Source: Coptis chinensis
Taxonomy: Eukaryota > Streptophyta > Magnoliopsida > Ranunculales > Ranunculaceae
Reading direction: 5' to 3'
Assembly (NCBI GenBank): GCA_015680905.1
Contig: CM027379.1
Coordinates: forward strand, 28,476,501-28,540,500
Length of the DNA: 64,000 bases
In this document: positions 32,448 through 44,005 of the stretch, piece by piece
Numbering within the stretch: the first letter of the stretch is position 1
Layout of the letters: every line of letters begins with the position of its first letter
Position numbers and translations under genes: made by a program
Notes under the pieces: model-generated
What the model was told of the DNA's origin: nothing
Databases searched by the model: none
Seen by the model: only the letters and a program-made list of their open reading frames with translations

Positions 32448-33889
32448 AGAAGTATGGATGCTGCTTTACATACTTGCTTTACATAATTTGGATTGTTTGC
32501 TCTTGTATCGTAATTCTTGGTTAAATTTTTTACACAGAATGGGGATGAGTTTTTCCTTATTTTATTTATTTGGGGAAAGCTTTTGTATGATGGGTGTTAT
32601 CTGAAGAATCTTTTCATTCATTCAGCATACAGTTTACTGAGTTAGTTATTGTTTCCAATTCTGTTTTCTATAGCCAGTGTCTTTATGCTCATCTTGTAGC
32701 TTAGAAATGCATTTCAATAATACCAGATTTGATTGATTTTTCGGGGGAATGTCTGTTTCCTTGAAAGAAGGCATTGCTTTCACTTCTTTATTTTTGACAT
32801 TTGATTGCACTACAAAGGAATATCTTCTTCACATATAGTTAAGTCAAACATGATCTACTATGCTAAACTGCTAGTTGTGTAAAGTTTGAAATGATCTAGT
32901 TACTTTTGAAATTCAGTTGCGTGGGTTCTTTAGCATACGTGATACTTTGGTAGCGCTAGTTTTATAGTGCTTCAGTTGTTATTTAGTTTTTTGAGTTGAC
33001 GTACTATGAAATGCGTATCTTTAGAACATCTGAAGACTTGCTACTGCTAAATTTGTAATTTAGCTTATATAGTCATTACAGAGAAGTGGACATACATCTC
33101 TGTACATATTTTGGTTTTCTTAATGTAAATAAAGAGATGGTTAAGCAGAGTTCGCAGTGGAAGTGTTTGTGATTCCTTGCAAACTCACCAAGAAAAGGAT
33201 AATAGTACTTTCCAAAGGTACCATTGTAGATTTGTAGTTCCTCTATTTTGTTCTAATTGCCAGTGAAGTAATCATTGTGAAAATAATAATAGAATGATCT
33301 TATGACATAACAGATTATTCTGTACTTTTCTAATGCAGATATGAGGCATTAAGTTGGTGTCTATTTGGGGGTAATATTTCCCCTTAGTTCCCTGTTGTGG
33401 TTTGGGTACTTGGGGATTTTTGACATTGTTTTTGAATGTCTTCTATTGTGGAATATCTATTTATATGGTAATGTGTGAAAGTTGCTAAAGACAGGTAATT
33501 TAGCATAGCATTTGATTTATCCGTTTTCAAAAGAGAAAATAGAAGTTTAGGGTGTTTATTTTTTTATTTTAGGGGAAGGTGGCAGGTGAAGTGAAATGTA
33601 TCAACTCTCATTGATTTGGAGAAGGATCATTTGGCTTGTTTGGTTACTAAAAGTGTATTTCCAATATATTTTCTTAGAAAATAGAAACGATAAATCAAAT
33701 TGGCAACCTCACATTTTTTCGGTTGTCAGTAACGTGTTTACTTAGATGTGAGTTGGGAGAGGCTCGAGGTTGACAACCTCGTGGTCGCAATGGGAGGAGG
33801 TGCTTTGAGGGAGTATGCAAGTTTGTTAGACCATTCTGTAACAGTGTTTTACTGCATCCTTTATTCCTACAGAGGTGTTTGGCACACCA
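32448..33889. other. RRP1 3' flank
   Basis: T-rich trailer with possible poly(A) signals (AATAAT near 32716), then spacer without recognisable gene. Confidence 0.4.
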
Positions 33890-34053
33890 TTATACATGGC
33901 GTTTGACCATCCAACAAATAGGGAATTAAAAGTTTAGTGGGGGAGATATGATGTAACTGCTGGCCTCAACACACAGGCACGTAGTGTGTCCATGCAGCGC
34001 ACACAATTATACATGGCGTTTGACCATCCAACAAATAGGGAATTAAAAGTTTA
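33890..34053 (+). repeat. 47 bp direct repeat pair
   Basis: The 47 bases at 33890-33936 recur exactly or nearly so at 34007-34053 (starting TTATACATGGCGTTTGACCA). They are separated by 70 bp of different sequence. Confidence 0.9.
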
Positions 34054-34111
34054 AAAGGCAAGCTTAGGCCACTACAACCCGCAGGCAATAGTGTTTGGTG
34101 TGCCAGTTTAG

Positions 34112-34243
34112 TTGGTGCGTGGCTATTCCTGAAGTTCCTTTAGCTTATATGTGGATATACACTGTTCTATAGAGGAATTGGTGCGTGGTTATTCCTGAAT
34201 TTTCTTTAGCTTATCTGCAGATATACATTGTTCTATAGAGGAA
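34112..34243 (+). repeat. 66 bp tandem duplication
   Basis: TTGGTGCGTGG...AGAGGAA at 34112-34177 is followed directly by a diverged copy at 34178-34243. Confidence 0.9.
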
Positions 34244-35453
34244 TAATTAGATGGAGCTATGTTGATGGTGTAATAGCAGTCCGATTGGAAGATGAGTATT
34301 TTGAAATATGTTTGAATGCCTAATGAATGGAGATGGGCTTAGCCAGATCTTATTCTGTTATGTAGCTTCTTCCATATGAGGTGTTTTGCTTATACGGATG
34401 ACATACCCAACTGGGTGGATTGTTTTGCAGTCTGGGTAAGCATGCCGTGTATTAGAGGGTGGCAGCCTGACAAGGCAGTAGACTTCAGGGGCATTTCTTT
34501 TTCTGTATCTATTTAGGTAGAACTCCTTTTAAGAACAAAACGAAACCATGCTGGTTGACATTTCTGAAAGGATGAGAATAAAAGCAGACAGACCCTGGAT
34601 TTTTCAATTTTTCCTCCTTTTATCAATTGATGTCAGCCTTCTGGGATTCAACAACCTTGTGTTAATACTGGGCTGAATTGAATAGTAATGGTAATTGATT
34701 TGTAGCAACACCTTGTCATGGAAGTACCTTGTTGAAAATTTATCACCTCATCGGTGTAAAACCACTGCCACTCTGTTCCCATTGTCATTTTATATATTTC
34801 GAACTGAAAGTTATGGGCTCAACAACCCTAAGATATATTCGGAGTTATTCTAATGTGCTCACGAGTTTCACTCGACTTCCTCAAGTAATTGTCGCTGTGT
34901 TTCTAATTTTAAGAGCGGGCATGCACTCATGAGGCGTAGCTGCAGTAGCACATTTGATCATCCCATATCTTTTAGTCTATGGACTTAAGGTTTCTGAATG
35001 GAACATTCCCTGTGACTTCATCTCATGACCTATGTATGTTTGTTATTGATGGTACATCTTACTCTTACTCAAACCATTAGTAGACGGACTGACATCAAAC
35101 GGAAAACCCTACTCTTTAGAAGGAAATGAAAAATATGCCTAAGTTTTGATTGACTGTGTAGGGCAAATGTAAGGATTTATAAAAGAAGATGGAAGATTTC
35201 GCATAATAGCCTGAATTCGCTTTGCCTCTTACCCAGTCTAAATTTTTTTATTTTTTGTTTTTTGGTTTTCAAGTTTCCATCTGTTGTTGTTTAGTAGTGA
35301 ACACAATGTTTATAGGGATACATTTTATTTTCCTGACACTTCCTGTGAAGTGCAACGAACAAAACCAATGCTTTTACGATTAAATAACTAATCTTCACAG
35401 CCATATAGGATCTTAGATAATTGAAGAACTAATCATCACAGCCATATAGGATC
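34244..35453. other. Spacer between RRP1 and XTH
   Basis: Low coding potential; the 67-codon frame at 34729-34932 resembles nothing known. 35380-35460 holds a short direct repeat (CACAGCCATATAGGATCTTAGAT) at the XTH 3' end. Confidence 0.4.
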
Positions 35454-36839
35454 TTAGATGTTGACCGAGCATTCACGAGGAAGACCTTGAGGAAACCGTT
35501 TTGTATCAGTGCAGTAGTTGTAGATCATGTAATTTTTCTGAACCGATTTAATGCTTTCCTGGCTTGTTGAGTCCAGACCTTGGGTTAGCCAGGTATCATT
35601 GCTGTTGGAAGTACAAGAAGAACCACCAGATGACCAAATACAAGCTTGGGCTTTGAAATTTGCATAGGAGGCAGTGAATGGTGCCTTGCTCCAATCCGTC
35701 TTGACAAGGCCACCTCTCGTGGCCCAATCATCGGCGTTCCATAGACTCGAATAAATCTTCATTGGTTGATTCTTTGGAAAAGGAACGCCAATGGATTCCG
35801 AGTTCTTGAACTGTCTAATGGGAGTGCCGTCAACAAAGAAGCTGATAGAAAGACGGAAGTGTCAGTATATTCTGTGGAAAATCCAAAAAGGATAATTTGT
35901 GCTCATCATAGTCGTTTGGTTTAAGCTTTTTCTTTTGATGAGCTTTAGGTGTAGTCTCTTTTTTTCGATAATAACTTTAGGTGTCGTCGAACAATGTCAT
36001 TATGTGTAGTCCAAGTGTCCAACTGTGTGTAAAATACTGTATTTGGTATTTTACCGTGCCAGTCTTTATGTATGGGCCTCTGATGCCCGATATGAAAATT
36101 CTCAATCAAGCGGCCAGTGGAGGGAACTTACATGATGCTAAGAGGATTCCATAAGACGGAATACGTGTGGAAGTCCTTCGTAGGATCGAACCATAGATAA
36201 AACTGTTGCTCCTTGCTGCCTTTCCCTTGTGCAAACACATTTGTATGTAAAATGTAAGGGTCACCAGTAAGATTGCCTAGAAACTCGAAGTCGATTTCGT
36301 CGTGAGTTGGCCCTTGCGACGATAGCTGCAACACCATAGAAACATGTTTATTTATTTATTTATTCCAATTTTTTTTTATAGTGAATTTATTTATTCCAAT
36401 TAATTACAATAGAAACAGTATTTTAATGCTGGAAACTTGCTCACTTAATAAATTTGAAATGCAACTATTTCTGTAATGCCATATGTTTCATTGTATGCTA
36501 CTAATGATACTATAACATATTTGTGAAGATAATGTCTGAGATAGATAAACGTACATAGTAGGCAGTGACAGTGCCTGCTGAGTTACCAGGGACAAGCTTG
36601 AGTTGCATATCTATCTTTCCGAACATGTATTCATTCCTAGACTGAAAACCAGAACCGGACGTCTTGTCTAGTGACAGTGTTAAAAGATTTCCGTTATTGA
36701 GCATCTTAGCGCGTCCGTCACCCCATGTTATCTCCAAATCTTGGTTGAGATTAGCAGCACAGGAAGCTATGAAAGAGCATGCCAACATAAAAATGACGAA
36801 CATCAATGTTTCAGCTCTACAAGAAGTATTACAAGTCAT
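35454..36839 (-). CDS. XTH: Xyloglucan endotransglucosylase/hydrolase (XTH22/TCH4-like), three exons
   Basis: Glycoside hydrolase 16 enzyme that cuts and religates xyloglucan in the cell wall. Exons 36839-36555, 36325-36132 and 35841-35454, phases 0 and 2, give 288 residues, normal for the family. Signal peptide about 1-29 (ending ASCAAN), then [40 protein letters not shown] and [11 protein letters not shown]. The active site [10 protein letters not shown] starts exon 2 (nucleophile Glu105, acid/base Glu109) and is followed at once by the NLT glycosylation site (Asn113) that group I/II XTHs carry. C-terminal XET_C part: [20 protein letters not shown], paired cysteines and [21 protein letters not shown] 36839 is preferred over an in-frame ATG 13 codons earlier because it gives a standard signal peptide. 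Close to the TCH4/XTH22-23 group by memory, often touch- and hormone-induced. Confidence 0.96.
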
Positions 36840-36930
36840 GATGTAACAAATGAAAGATTGAATGAAGAAATGAGACACTAAGGATTGTTTTGAAGACTTG
36901 AAGGTGGTGAGGGTCTATCTGCCTACAAGG

Positions 36931-36940
36931 GTTTATATAC
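36931..36940 (-). promoter_or_regulatory. TATA box of the XTH gene
   Basis: Minus strand GTATATAAAC about 95 bp before the start codon, a normal plant spacing. Confidence 0.7.
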
Positions 36941-37858
36941 GTGCAAAAGAGGGCTATGTGTATAAGAAACTAAGAATAAGCCAAGTAGGTAGGAAATGTA
37001 TGTGGAGGTTTTAAGGTGGCTTAGTTGAGTATTTGACTGGGTTTTAGCATGGGTACTAAGTGATGGACAGCTAGGCTGTGAGGTGAGACGTTGTTTTGGG
37101 TTCTTTGGAGTTTGGACTGATTTTGAAACTCACGCGTTTGTGAAGTAGATTATGGTAATGGTTGGTGGTCCTTGAGATGCACAGCTGTTTACGTTGCCAT
37201 GCTATTGATTGTATCTGACTTTTATATGAAACCAACTCTTTATATTAAGAGAAACATACTGATCCGTGTTTTATTTATATTGATGTTGGAATCTTTCGAC
37301 TCATATCATTTTCATTTCAAAGTTATTTCAAAGTTCAAACAGCAGCAGGCAACCAATAAGCGGAATTCTCGATTTCTTTGTTAACAATTTTCTATAACGT
37401 TTAGACGTAATGACCTAAAAATATAACGTACTGTTGTTTATTACATTAAATACAATGTATTTTTTTTTTTTTTGCCTAAAAATACATTATATTTTCAATT
37501 TTTTACAATCAATACAATCCGTTAAATTTGGCTAGCCATTAAAAAAGCTTATGTGAATTCCATCACCTTCTAATTTTACTTACCCTCAAATACAAATTGA
37601 ATTTTCATTATGCACCAGAATAGAAAACCAGTATCTCTTCTTGTACTGCCACAAATGGAAACACTAAAAAGTAGTTGAACGGCCTAGCTCTTTAACAGAC
37701 TCCTTCATCAATCCATCAATATGATAAAAACTAGATGTGTCTCTTAGAAGAAATCAATTGGTGATCTTGATTCCAGAATCTGAAAACCAAGCTTTTGATC
37801 ACAAAAATTTATCTACTGCTTCACAAAAATGACAATGTGATTGAGGCTTCACTGTATT
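36941..37858. other. XTH promoter region and spacer
   Basis: Intergenic. No gene recognised; a poly-T run is at 37460. Confidence 0.4.
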
Positions 37859-37866
37859 GTACAGAG

Positions 37867-38288
37867 CATAGTACAAAATATCAGGATATGGGTATTTATC
37901 GATATTTAATTTCTGGATATGTATCGTGGATATATCCCTTTCTTTGGGGATATTTGACATTGTTTCACATGCAAATATCATGGATATATCCAAAATATCG
38001 ACAAATATCGTAGATATTGTGGATATTTCTTGATATATCATGATACATTATTTATATTTATTTAAAATATAATGGTAAATATTAAATAAAATTGTTATAT
38101 ATACAAAATATCGTCAAATATCTCCAAATATCACAAAATATTCTCAAATATCACAAATATTATCGAAACATCACTGATATTTACAGTCGTATATATCTCT
38201 AAACATATCGTGATATTTATATATCTTTTTCTGAAATATGGATAGATATCTCCAAATATCGCGATATATCAGGATATTTTGTACTATG
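37867..38288. mobile_element. hAT-type MITE, ATATCG-rich family, copy 2
   Basis: 422 bp, starting CATAGTACAAAATATC and ending GATATTTTGTACTATG, a near-perfect 16 bp inverted pair. Flanked by GTACAGAG at 37859-37866 and 38289-38296. Interior is the same degenerate GATAT/ATATC repeat as 1695-2040, with a length difference of about 75 bp from unit gain or loss. Confidence 0.92.
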
Positions 38289-38296
38289 GTACAGAG

Positions 38297-38926
38297 ACCT
38301 TAAAGATGGATCATCCCGATGGCGATTTGAGCGTCATTTTCAACAACAACAACTTCCAATTGCTCATCGCCTTTTTCAATTCACAATTCACAGACGCGTA
38401 GTCGAATTCAGGAAATACCCATAAACGATATCAACATTCAACACCCTCCATTCATTTAGATAGAAGAACACTACTAATTTGAATCATAGGAACCTTGCAA
38501 ATTCTTTATCGGAAGAATATAAGCTCCAACCCCCTTCAGTGTACTACCCTGATCAGTAAAATAAATTACCAAATGCAATTGTTCAAAATTTCACAAATGA
38601 GAAAGTTCTTTGAATCAATTTGTGGTCACGAATCACTATGAAACAAAATATCATCACACTTTTGTAGTTGCAATGATCTTGTATTTTTCTGTTAGGGCAT
38701 TTTAGTCATATTAGAAAAAAAGCTCAAATGGGGAAATACAGTTGGAGATGCGAACATGAATAATTTGGAGAAGAAAGAACTCCGTAAAGAGTTGCAGCCC
38801 TGCAAACACTGAAGCTCGCTAGATAATTATGCACTTGGCTTAATTATTGTTCGATAAAAACAGGTGTAAGGATTATCCTTTAATGGCTTTACACATCACC
38901 AGACGTAAGGATTATTCTTTAATTAA
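38297..38926. other. Spacer, nothing recognised
   Basis: Low-complexity AT-rich sequence between two elements; short direct repeat of GTAAGGATTAT near 38868 and 38905. Confidence 0.35.
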
Positions 38927-39152
38927 GGGTCTATTACTGACGGACGGCGGACTCTAAAAAAAAAAACAATTATTACAATTGTGCCATTGATCCTAAAAAG
39001 TCAAAAAAAAAAAAACAAATATTATAAATGTGTCATTGGTTTCAAAAAATTGAATTCGAAAACCCCAAGCTTAAACTAACTTGGCCAGTGGATTCATCAT
39101 CAGCAAACCCAACGATGTGGTCACACCGTTTGGATCGAGTCCCTAACGATGT

Positions 39153-42100
39153 TGTCATACGACTCCAACACACATCCCGGGGCGTGGAATGAATCTCGAG
39201 GCCGACACCTATCCCGATTCTACCGAAATTTCGCAGAGTTTCCTTTGTTTGATCGGCGTCAAACCCTAAAAACACGTCATAACCTTGTCATAAACCGCAT
39301 CATAACCCCCGGACACTTCATAATACCCTTCCAACAAACATATATATATACAACCCAACCTTCTAAACAACATCACATCCCATCCACCAACTATGTAAGT
39401 GTAATCGCTACTTTAAATACATCAAATTTTACATCAAAATGAGCGGAGCTCTATATATATACAACAAAAGAAGGAACTATCTCTATACATCCAAAGAAAA
39501 GAGCTATGCTCATTATCTACAAAAGAATAACCTAGATTATCTCTATATTGAAAATAAAAAACTTGACTCTGTCTCTCGTCAAGCATAAGTGGAATCCTCC
39601 CAAATCCCCATAACCCTCATCGCTAGGGTTAGGAAAAGCCTCCTCCCAGAACCTGGCTAACAAATGCGAAATGTTAAGTAGGATGAGCAAACAACTATGC
39701 CCAGAGAAACGCGACATAACCATAAATAAATAGCTACTTATAGAAAACATTTAAAACATGCGGGGTTTTATAATAGTATTCAAATATGGTGACTATGTAA
39801 TAAATCACTAGCTAGCATAAATCATATCGGCATGCTTCTTTAATATTCAAAATAGAGTTTTCACGGTCATCATACAACTATTGGGCATTTGATCCTATTA
39901 GAATGGTGTGGGTACGACCGGTACTCGACCCGATCCGCGAGGGCAATCTCGGTTCAAGACTTCCGGTGTGAACCATGCACCGTTGTTTTTCCGATTTTAC
40001 CGGCAGGAGCTGAAATGCCGTTGTTGTGTGTTCAGACACACAAAATCCCCAAAGCTTTTAGGGCTCGGGTGGGGCCGTGACCACGATTCCCCATACGGGC
40101 GTCACCTAACTTACGGTGGTCAACCGTTCGACGATCGCAGATCGCTTTCGGGATCCCCGACACACATCCAGGAGTGGACTAAACTCTCACTCCTCGGCGT
40201 CTAAACCTCATCGAGGTAACATGTAACCCCACTCAAGCTAATCACCATCTGGTGACACTACAAGCATGGTTATCTAGAAAAGTAGAAAAGGAATTCGGGA
40301 CTACATCCATTGATGCATCCCTTTAAAGGTGGCCCACCACCTCGAAAGGTGTGTACACCACGGTTGGAATCTAGAAGTTAACGGCCGTCTCAGGAAATGC
40401 GACAGCGGTTCCTTCTTTATAGAATTCACGGTTCCTTTTCTAAATCTCCTCGTGATAAACATAGTAATATCTATATATATATATACTTCAGATTACCGAT
40501 TATTTTCAAATACTCTAGTTACATATCTAGTTTTCTTTTTAAAACTGTTGATTATATAGGTGTGAGTTCATGGATTTCCGAAATCGAAAGTAGAACAACC
40601 TAGGACTCCAAAACGGGCGATCATAGTAAATAACAACCGATGATTCCCAAACGGCGAATCATCGTAAAATAACAACACCCATTCAGGAAAACAAGCATGG
40701 TTATCTAGAAAAGTAGAAAAGAAATTCGGACTACATCCGGTGATGCATCCTTTTAAAGGTGGCCCACCACCTCGAAAAGGTGTACACCACGATTGGAATC
40801 TAGAAATTACTGCGCCGTCTCAGGAAATGCGACAGCAGGTTCCTTCTTTATAGGAATTCACAATTCCTTTTCTAAATCCCTCGTGATAAACATAGTAATA
40901 TCTATATATATATACTCATATTACCGATTATTTTCAAATACTCTAGTTACCTATGTAGTTTTTTTTTCTTTTAAAACTGTTGATTATGTAGGTGTGAGTT
41001 CCCGGATTTCCCATCCTCGAGTAGAACAACCTATGACTCCCAAAACGGTCATATTAAATAACAACCGATGATTCCCAAACGGCTTAATCATCGTAAATAA
41101 CAACACCCATAAGGGAAAAATCCGAACCTCGCCTAATTACAAACAACCGGGTAATCCTTACCCGCGATTTCAAAATCCATCTCTCGTCTCCCATCGAGAC
41201 AAGAGACATTTAACCTTTCCCAAAACCAGTTTTTCACTTTTAACAAAGAAACAATCCCTCGCTATCCCGATTTTTCAGAAAACCCATTTCACACGAAAGC
41301 TATCTATATATATAGTTTATAGCGAGGAAATACAATGCAAAACATGAATATCATATATACATGCATGGTTGATACACAAACTATCTATTTCCAATTTAAG
41401 CAATTCAAATCATGCATGAAAATAAGCAGACTATATATGGGGATGTAGGTTCCTACCTTAGCAAGCTCCGTTCTCCTCAAGCCCACTTAAATGAATCAAT
41501 CCCGCTTAACCCAATCCACTCGAATTCATTCCTATAATAGCATATACAAATATGTCGATTATTAGAATTGATCGAACAACGAGGAATTCTTATCTAGTGT
41601 AAGTCGAGAAGAATTCTCGCCGTTAAGAATTTGGTTTCGGATAACTTTCCATCTAACTACCGGATTATCAGAGCTTCTGGCCATTTCGCATCTGGCATTG
41701 TTACTCGACGGACGGTCTCTACGGCTATTTCGCCATGGCGGCCCTCATATCGACGCGTAATCCTATCCCTCTCAATTCAAATTCCAAATTTCAACTACAA
41801 ACAAATTCCACTCTTCGGTTCATATAAAATCTAATTACAATTACTGTCGTGTTTCTTATCAATCGTGCATTACTGAATCAAATCCTAAACAAGTTTAGAC
41901 TAACATAACGTCTTTAAATTAAAGTGAATATAGCAATTCTTACCGAAGTCAGCAAGCGAAAATCGCTCCTAGCTTGCTGCTCCACCAAAATCGCTCACTT
42001 TGTCTCCTCCCACAGCTGCTGTCGACCTAACAACCACCCAATTTCAATCATCCTTCCTCCATACAACCAAATAGAACGAAATCGAATTCAAATTATTTGA

Positions 42101-42931
42101 TTGAGGCGAAACTAACTCACCTCTTATCTCGATTTCGCTTCGGTATGCTCGAATTCATTTCTACTCCAACTGCTACTGCAGAAATACTACACCCCCGTCC
42201 AATACTTCCATCAATACATCCCCAACTATCGACGTCGAGTTCAAACTAGTTGTTTGGAGCGGATTACACTCACCCGGCAGCGGCGGCAGCGGCGGTACGA
42301 CGCAAATCCAATAATTTTTTTGAATTCCCACGCTTGGTTGAGTGTTGTTAAGGTTTGGGCGTGAGGAATTGAGGTTGAATCGATGGAATTTTAGGCAAAT
42401 TCGGGTTTCTCTCTCTTAGGTTTTTGAGAGATGCGAATTGGGGAAGAAGAAGTGGTTTCGCGATTTTCAATTTCGCGATTTCGCTTGTTTTCCTGTTTTC
42501 GCGATTTCTGTTTTTCTATTTTGGGCCGCGATATATTTGGCCCAAGCCCAATATATCCTACTTAGATTAAACATCCTACTTAGACTCCTAACCACTAACG
42601 AATTTGACGTCGCGCCGTAATTATTTTTCCGGCTCATCCCGCTAAATTTAATCTTCTATATTCTATCTCACATCGATGCTATAATGATGACCCAATCATG
42701 CGTGTAAGCCGTTAACTTCGTGCGGCAAGAGACGCAGAAAACCGCTAACCGCCGTTTTTGGTCAAATTTTAAGCCTATGGTCGCTACTAACGCGTGACTT
42801 ATGAGTCGGAGTTAAGTTTCATCCAGTTACGTACGTTTGAAACATAAACCCGACGACCAATTTACATAAATGACCCTAGATTTGATATGAAATTTACACA
42901 ATTACCCTTAATAATAATTCAGGACTTTACA
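39153..42931. mobile_element. Solo LTR (or LTR-only remnant), about 3.8 kb
   Basis: Begins TGTCATACGACTCC and ends AGGACTTTACA, with GATGT on both sides (39148-39152 and 42932-42936). No gag-pol frame and no repeat of the terminal sequence inside, so it is a single long LTR rather than a whole element. It splits the palindromic repeat of the host TIR element. Confidence 0.75.
40263..41110 (+). repeat. About 428 bp tandem duplication inside the solo LTR
   Basis: 40263-40690 and 40691-41110 both start AAGCATGGTTATCTAGAAAA, share a GGTGGCCCACCACCTCGAAA block, a (TA)n tract and the ending AACAACACCCAT. Many small differences, so not a recent event. Confidence 0.92.
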
Positions 42932-42936
42932 GATGT

Positions 42937-43500
42937 GGCCACATCGTTGGGTTTGCACAATGAACGACCTAGTCTCAAACGGTGTCGCCACATCATTGGG
43001 GACTCAGTCCAAACGGCTTGGCCACATCTTTTGAGACTTAGTCCAAACGGTGTGGCCACACCGGTCAAGAGGCCAAAAAACAAAACTTTATATTTTTTCA
43101 AAGTTCAAATCCCAAACGGTGTGGCCACACCGTTTGGACTAAGTCTCCAACGATATGGCTACACTGTTTGGACTAAGTCTCAAACGGTGTGGCCACATCG
43201 TTGGGAACTTAGTCCAAACGGTGTAGTCATATCGTTAGAGATTTAGTCCAAATGGTGTGGCCACACCGTTTGTGATTTGAACTTTGAAAAAATATAAAGT
43301 TATATTTTTTGGTCTCTTGACCGGTGTTGACCGGTGTGGCCACACCGTTTGGACTAAGTCTCAAACGATGTGGCCAAGTCGTTTGAGACTTAGTCCAAAC
43401 GATGTGGCCACACCGTTTGAGACTTAGTCCAAACAATGTGGCCACATCGTTGGGGACTCAGTCCGAATGGTGTGGCCACATCGTTGGGTTTGTACAATGA
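42937..43500. repeat. Palindromic minisatellite, about 14 units
   Basis: Units of about 32 bp built on ACGGTGTGGCCACACCGT, itself self-complementary, alternate with GGACTAAGTCTC or its reverse. A larger inverted pair (about 43055-43105 against 43280-43335, sharing AACTTTATATTTTTTCAAAG) is nested around the centre. One or two units also sit at the left end of the same TIR element near 39110-39150. Confidence 0.92.
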
Positions 43501-43840
43501 ACGGCTTAGCCGGGTCGTTTAAGCTTGGGGTTTTCGAATTCAATTTTTTGGGACCAATGACACACTTGTAATATTTGTTTTTTTTTTGGATTTTTTGGGA
43601 CCAATAACACACTTATAATAATTGTTTTTTTTTGTTGGAGTCTGCCCAACACAATATGGGGTCTGTCAATAACAAATATCTTAATTAATAGGCTTTACCC
43701 ATCACACATGGAAAATCTAAAGTTCCATAATAACTGGCCTTGGCCATACTTTATTTAGCTTCTTCACATGATTGGTGAACCTTGATTTTGAAAACACTGA
43801 ATACCATTGTGCACTGTGGAGTCCGCTGTCAAAAGATTTA

Positions 43841-43989
43841 GGGTTAACGAGTATTACACCAATAGATGGGCCAAATAGGATCCCTATTAGATGGAAAATT
43901 AGGGAGAGTCATTTTCCATCTACTAAGGGAATAAGGGAGGCGGGGAATTCTAATTGGCTCATCTAGTAGGAGGTAATACTCGTTAACCC
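43841..43989. mobile_element. Mutator-like MITE, 149 bp
   Basis: Starts GGGTTAACGAGTATTAC and ends GTAATACTCGTTAACCC, a perfect inverted pair, with an exact 9 bp duplication AAAGATTTA (43832-43840, 43990-43998). Nine-bp duplications are typical of Mutator-like elements. Confidence 0.93.
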
Positions 43990-44005
43990 AAAGATTTATA
44001 CTAGG

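Larger units (their letters stand above)
38927..43680. mobile_element. Long-TIR (fold-back, MULE/hAT-like) non-autonomous element containing a solo LTR
   Basis: About 150 bp at the left (38927-39080) matches the reverse complement of 43500-43680, sharing two poly-A tracts and the run GAATTCGAAAACCCCAAGCT. The flanks TTAATTAA (38919-38926 and 43681-43688) look like an 8 bp duplication, though the word is palindromic. Without the nested solo LTR the element is about 970 bp and has no transposase. Confidence 0.8.

Noticed and set aside
42887-43612. Frames rich in CGHTVWTKS-like words
   Set aside because: Translation of the palindromic minisatellite on either strand.
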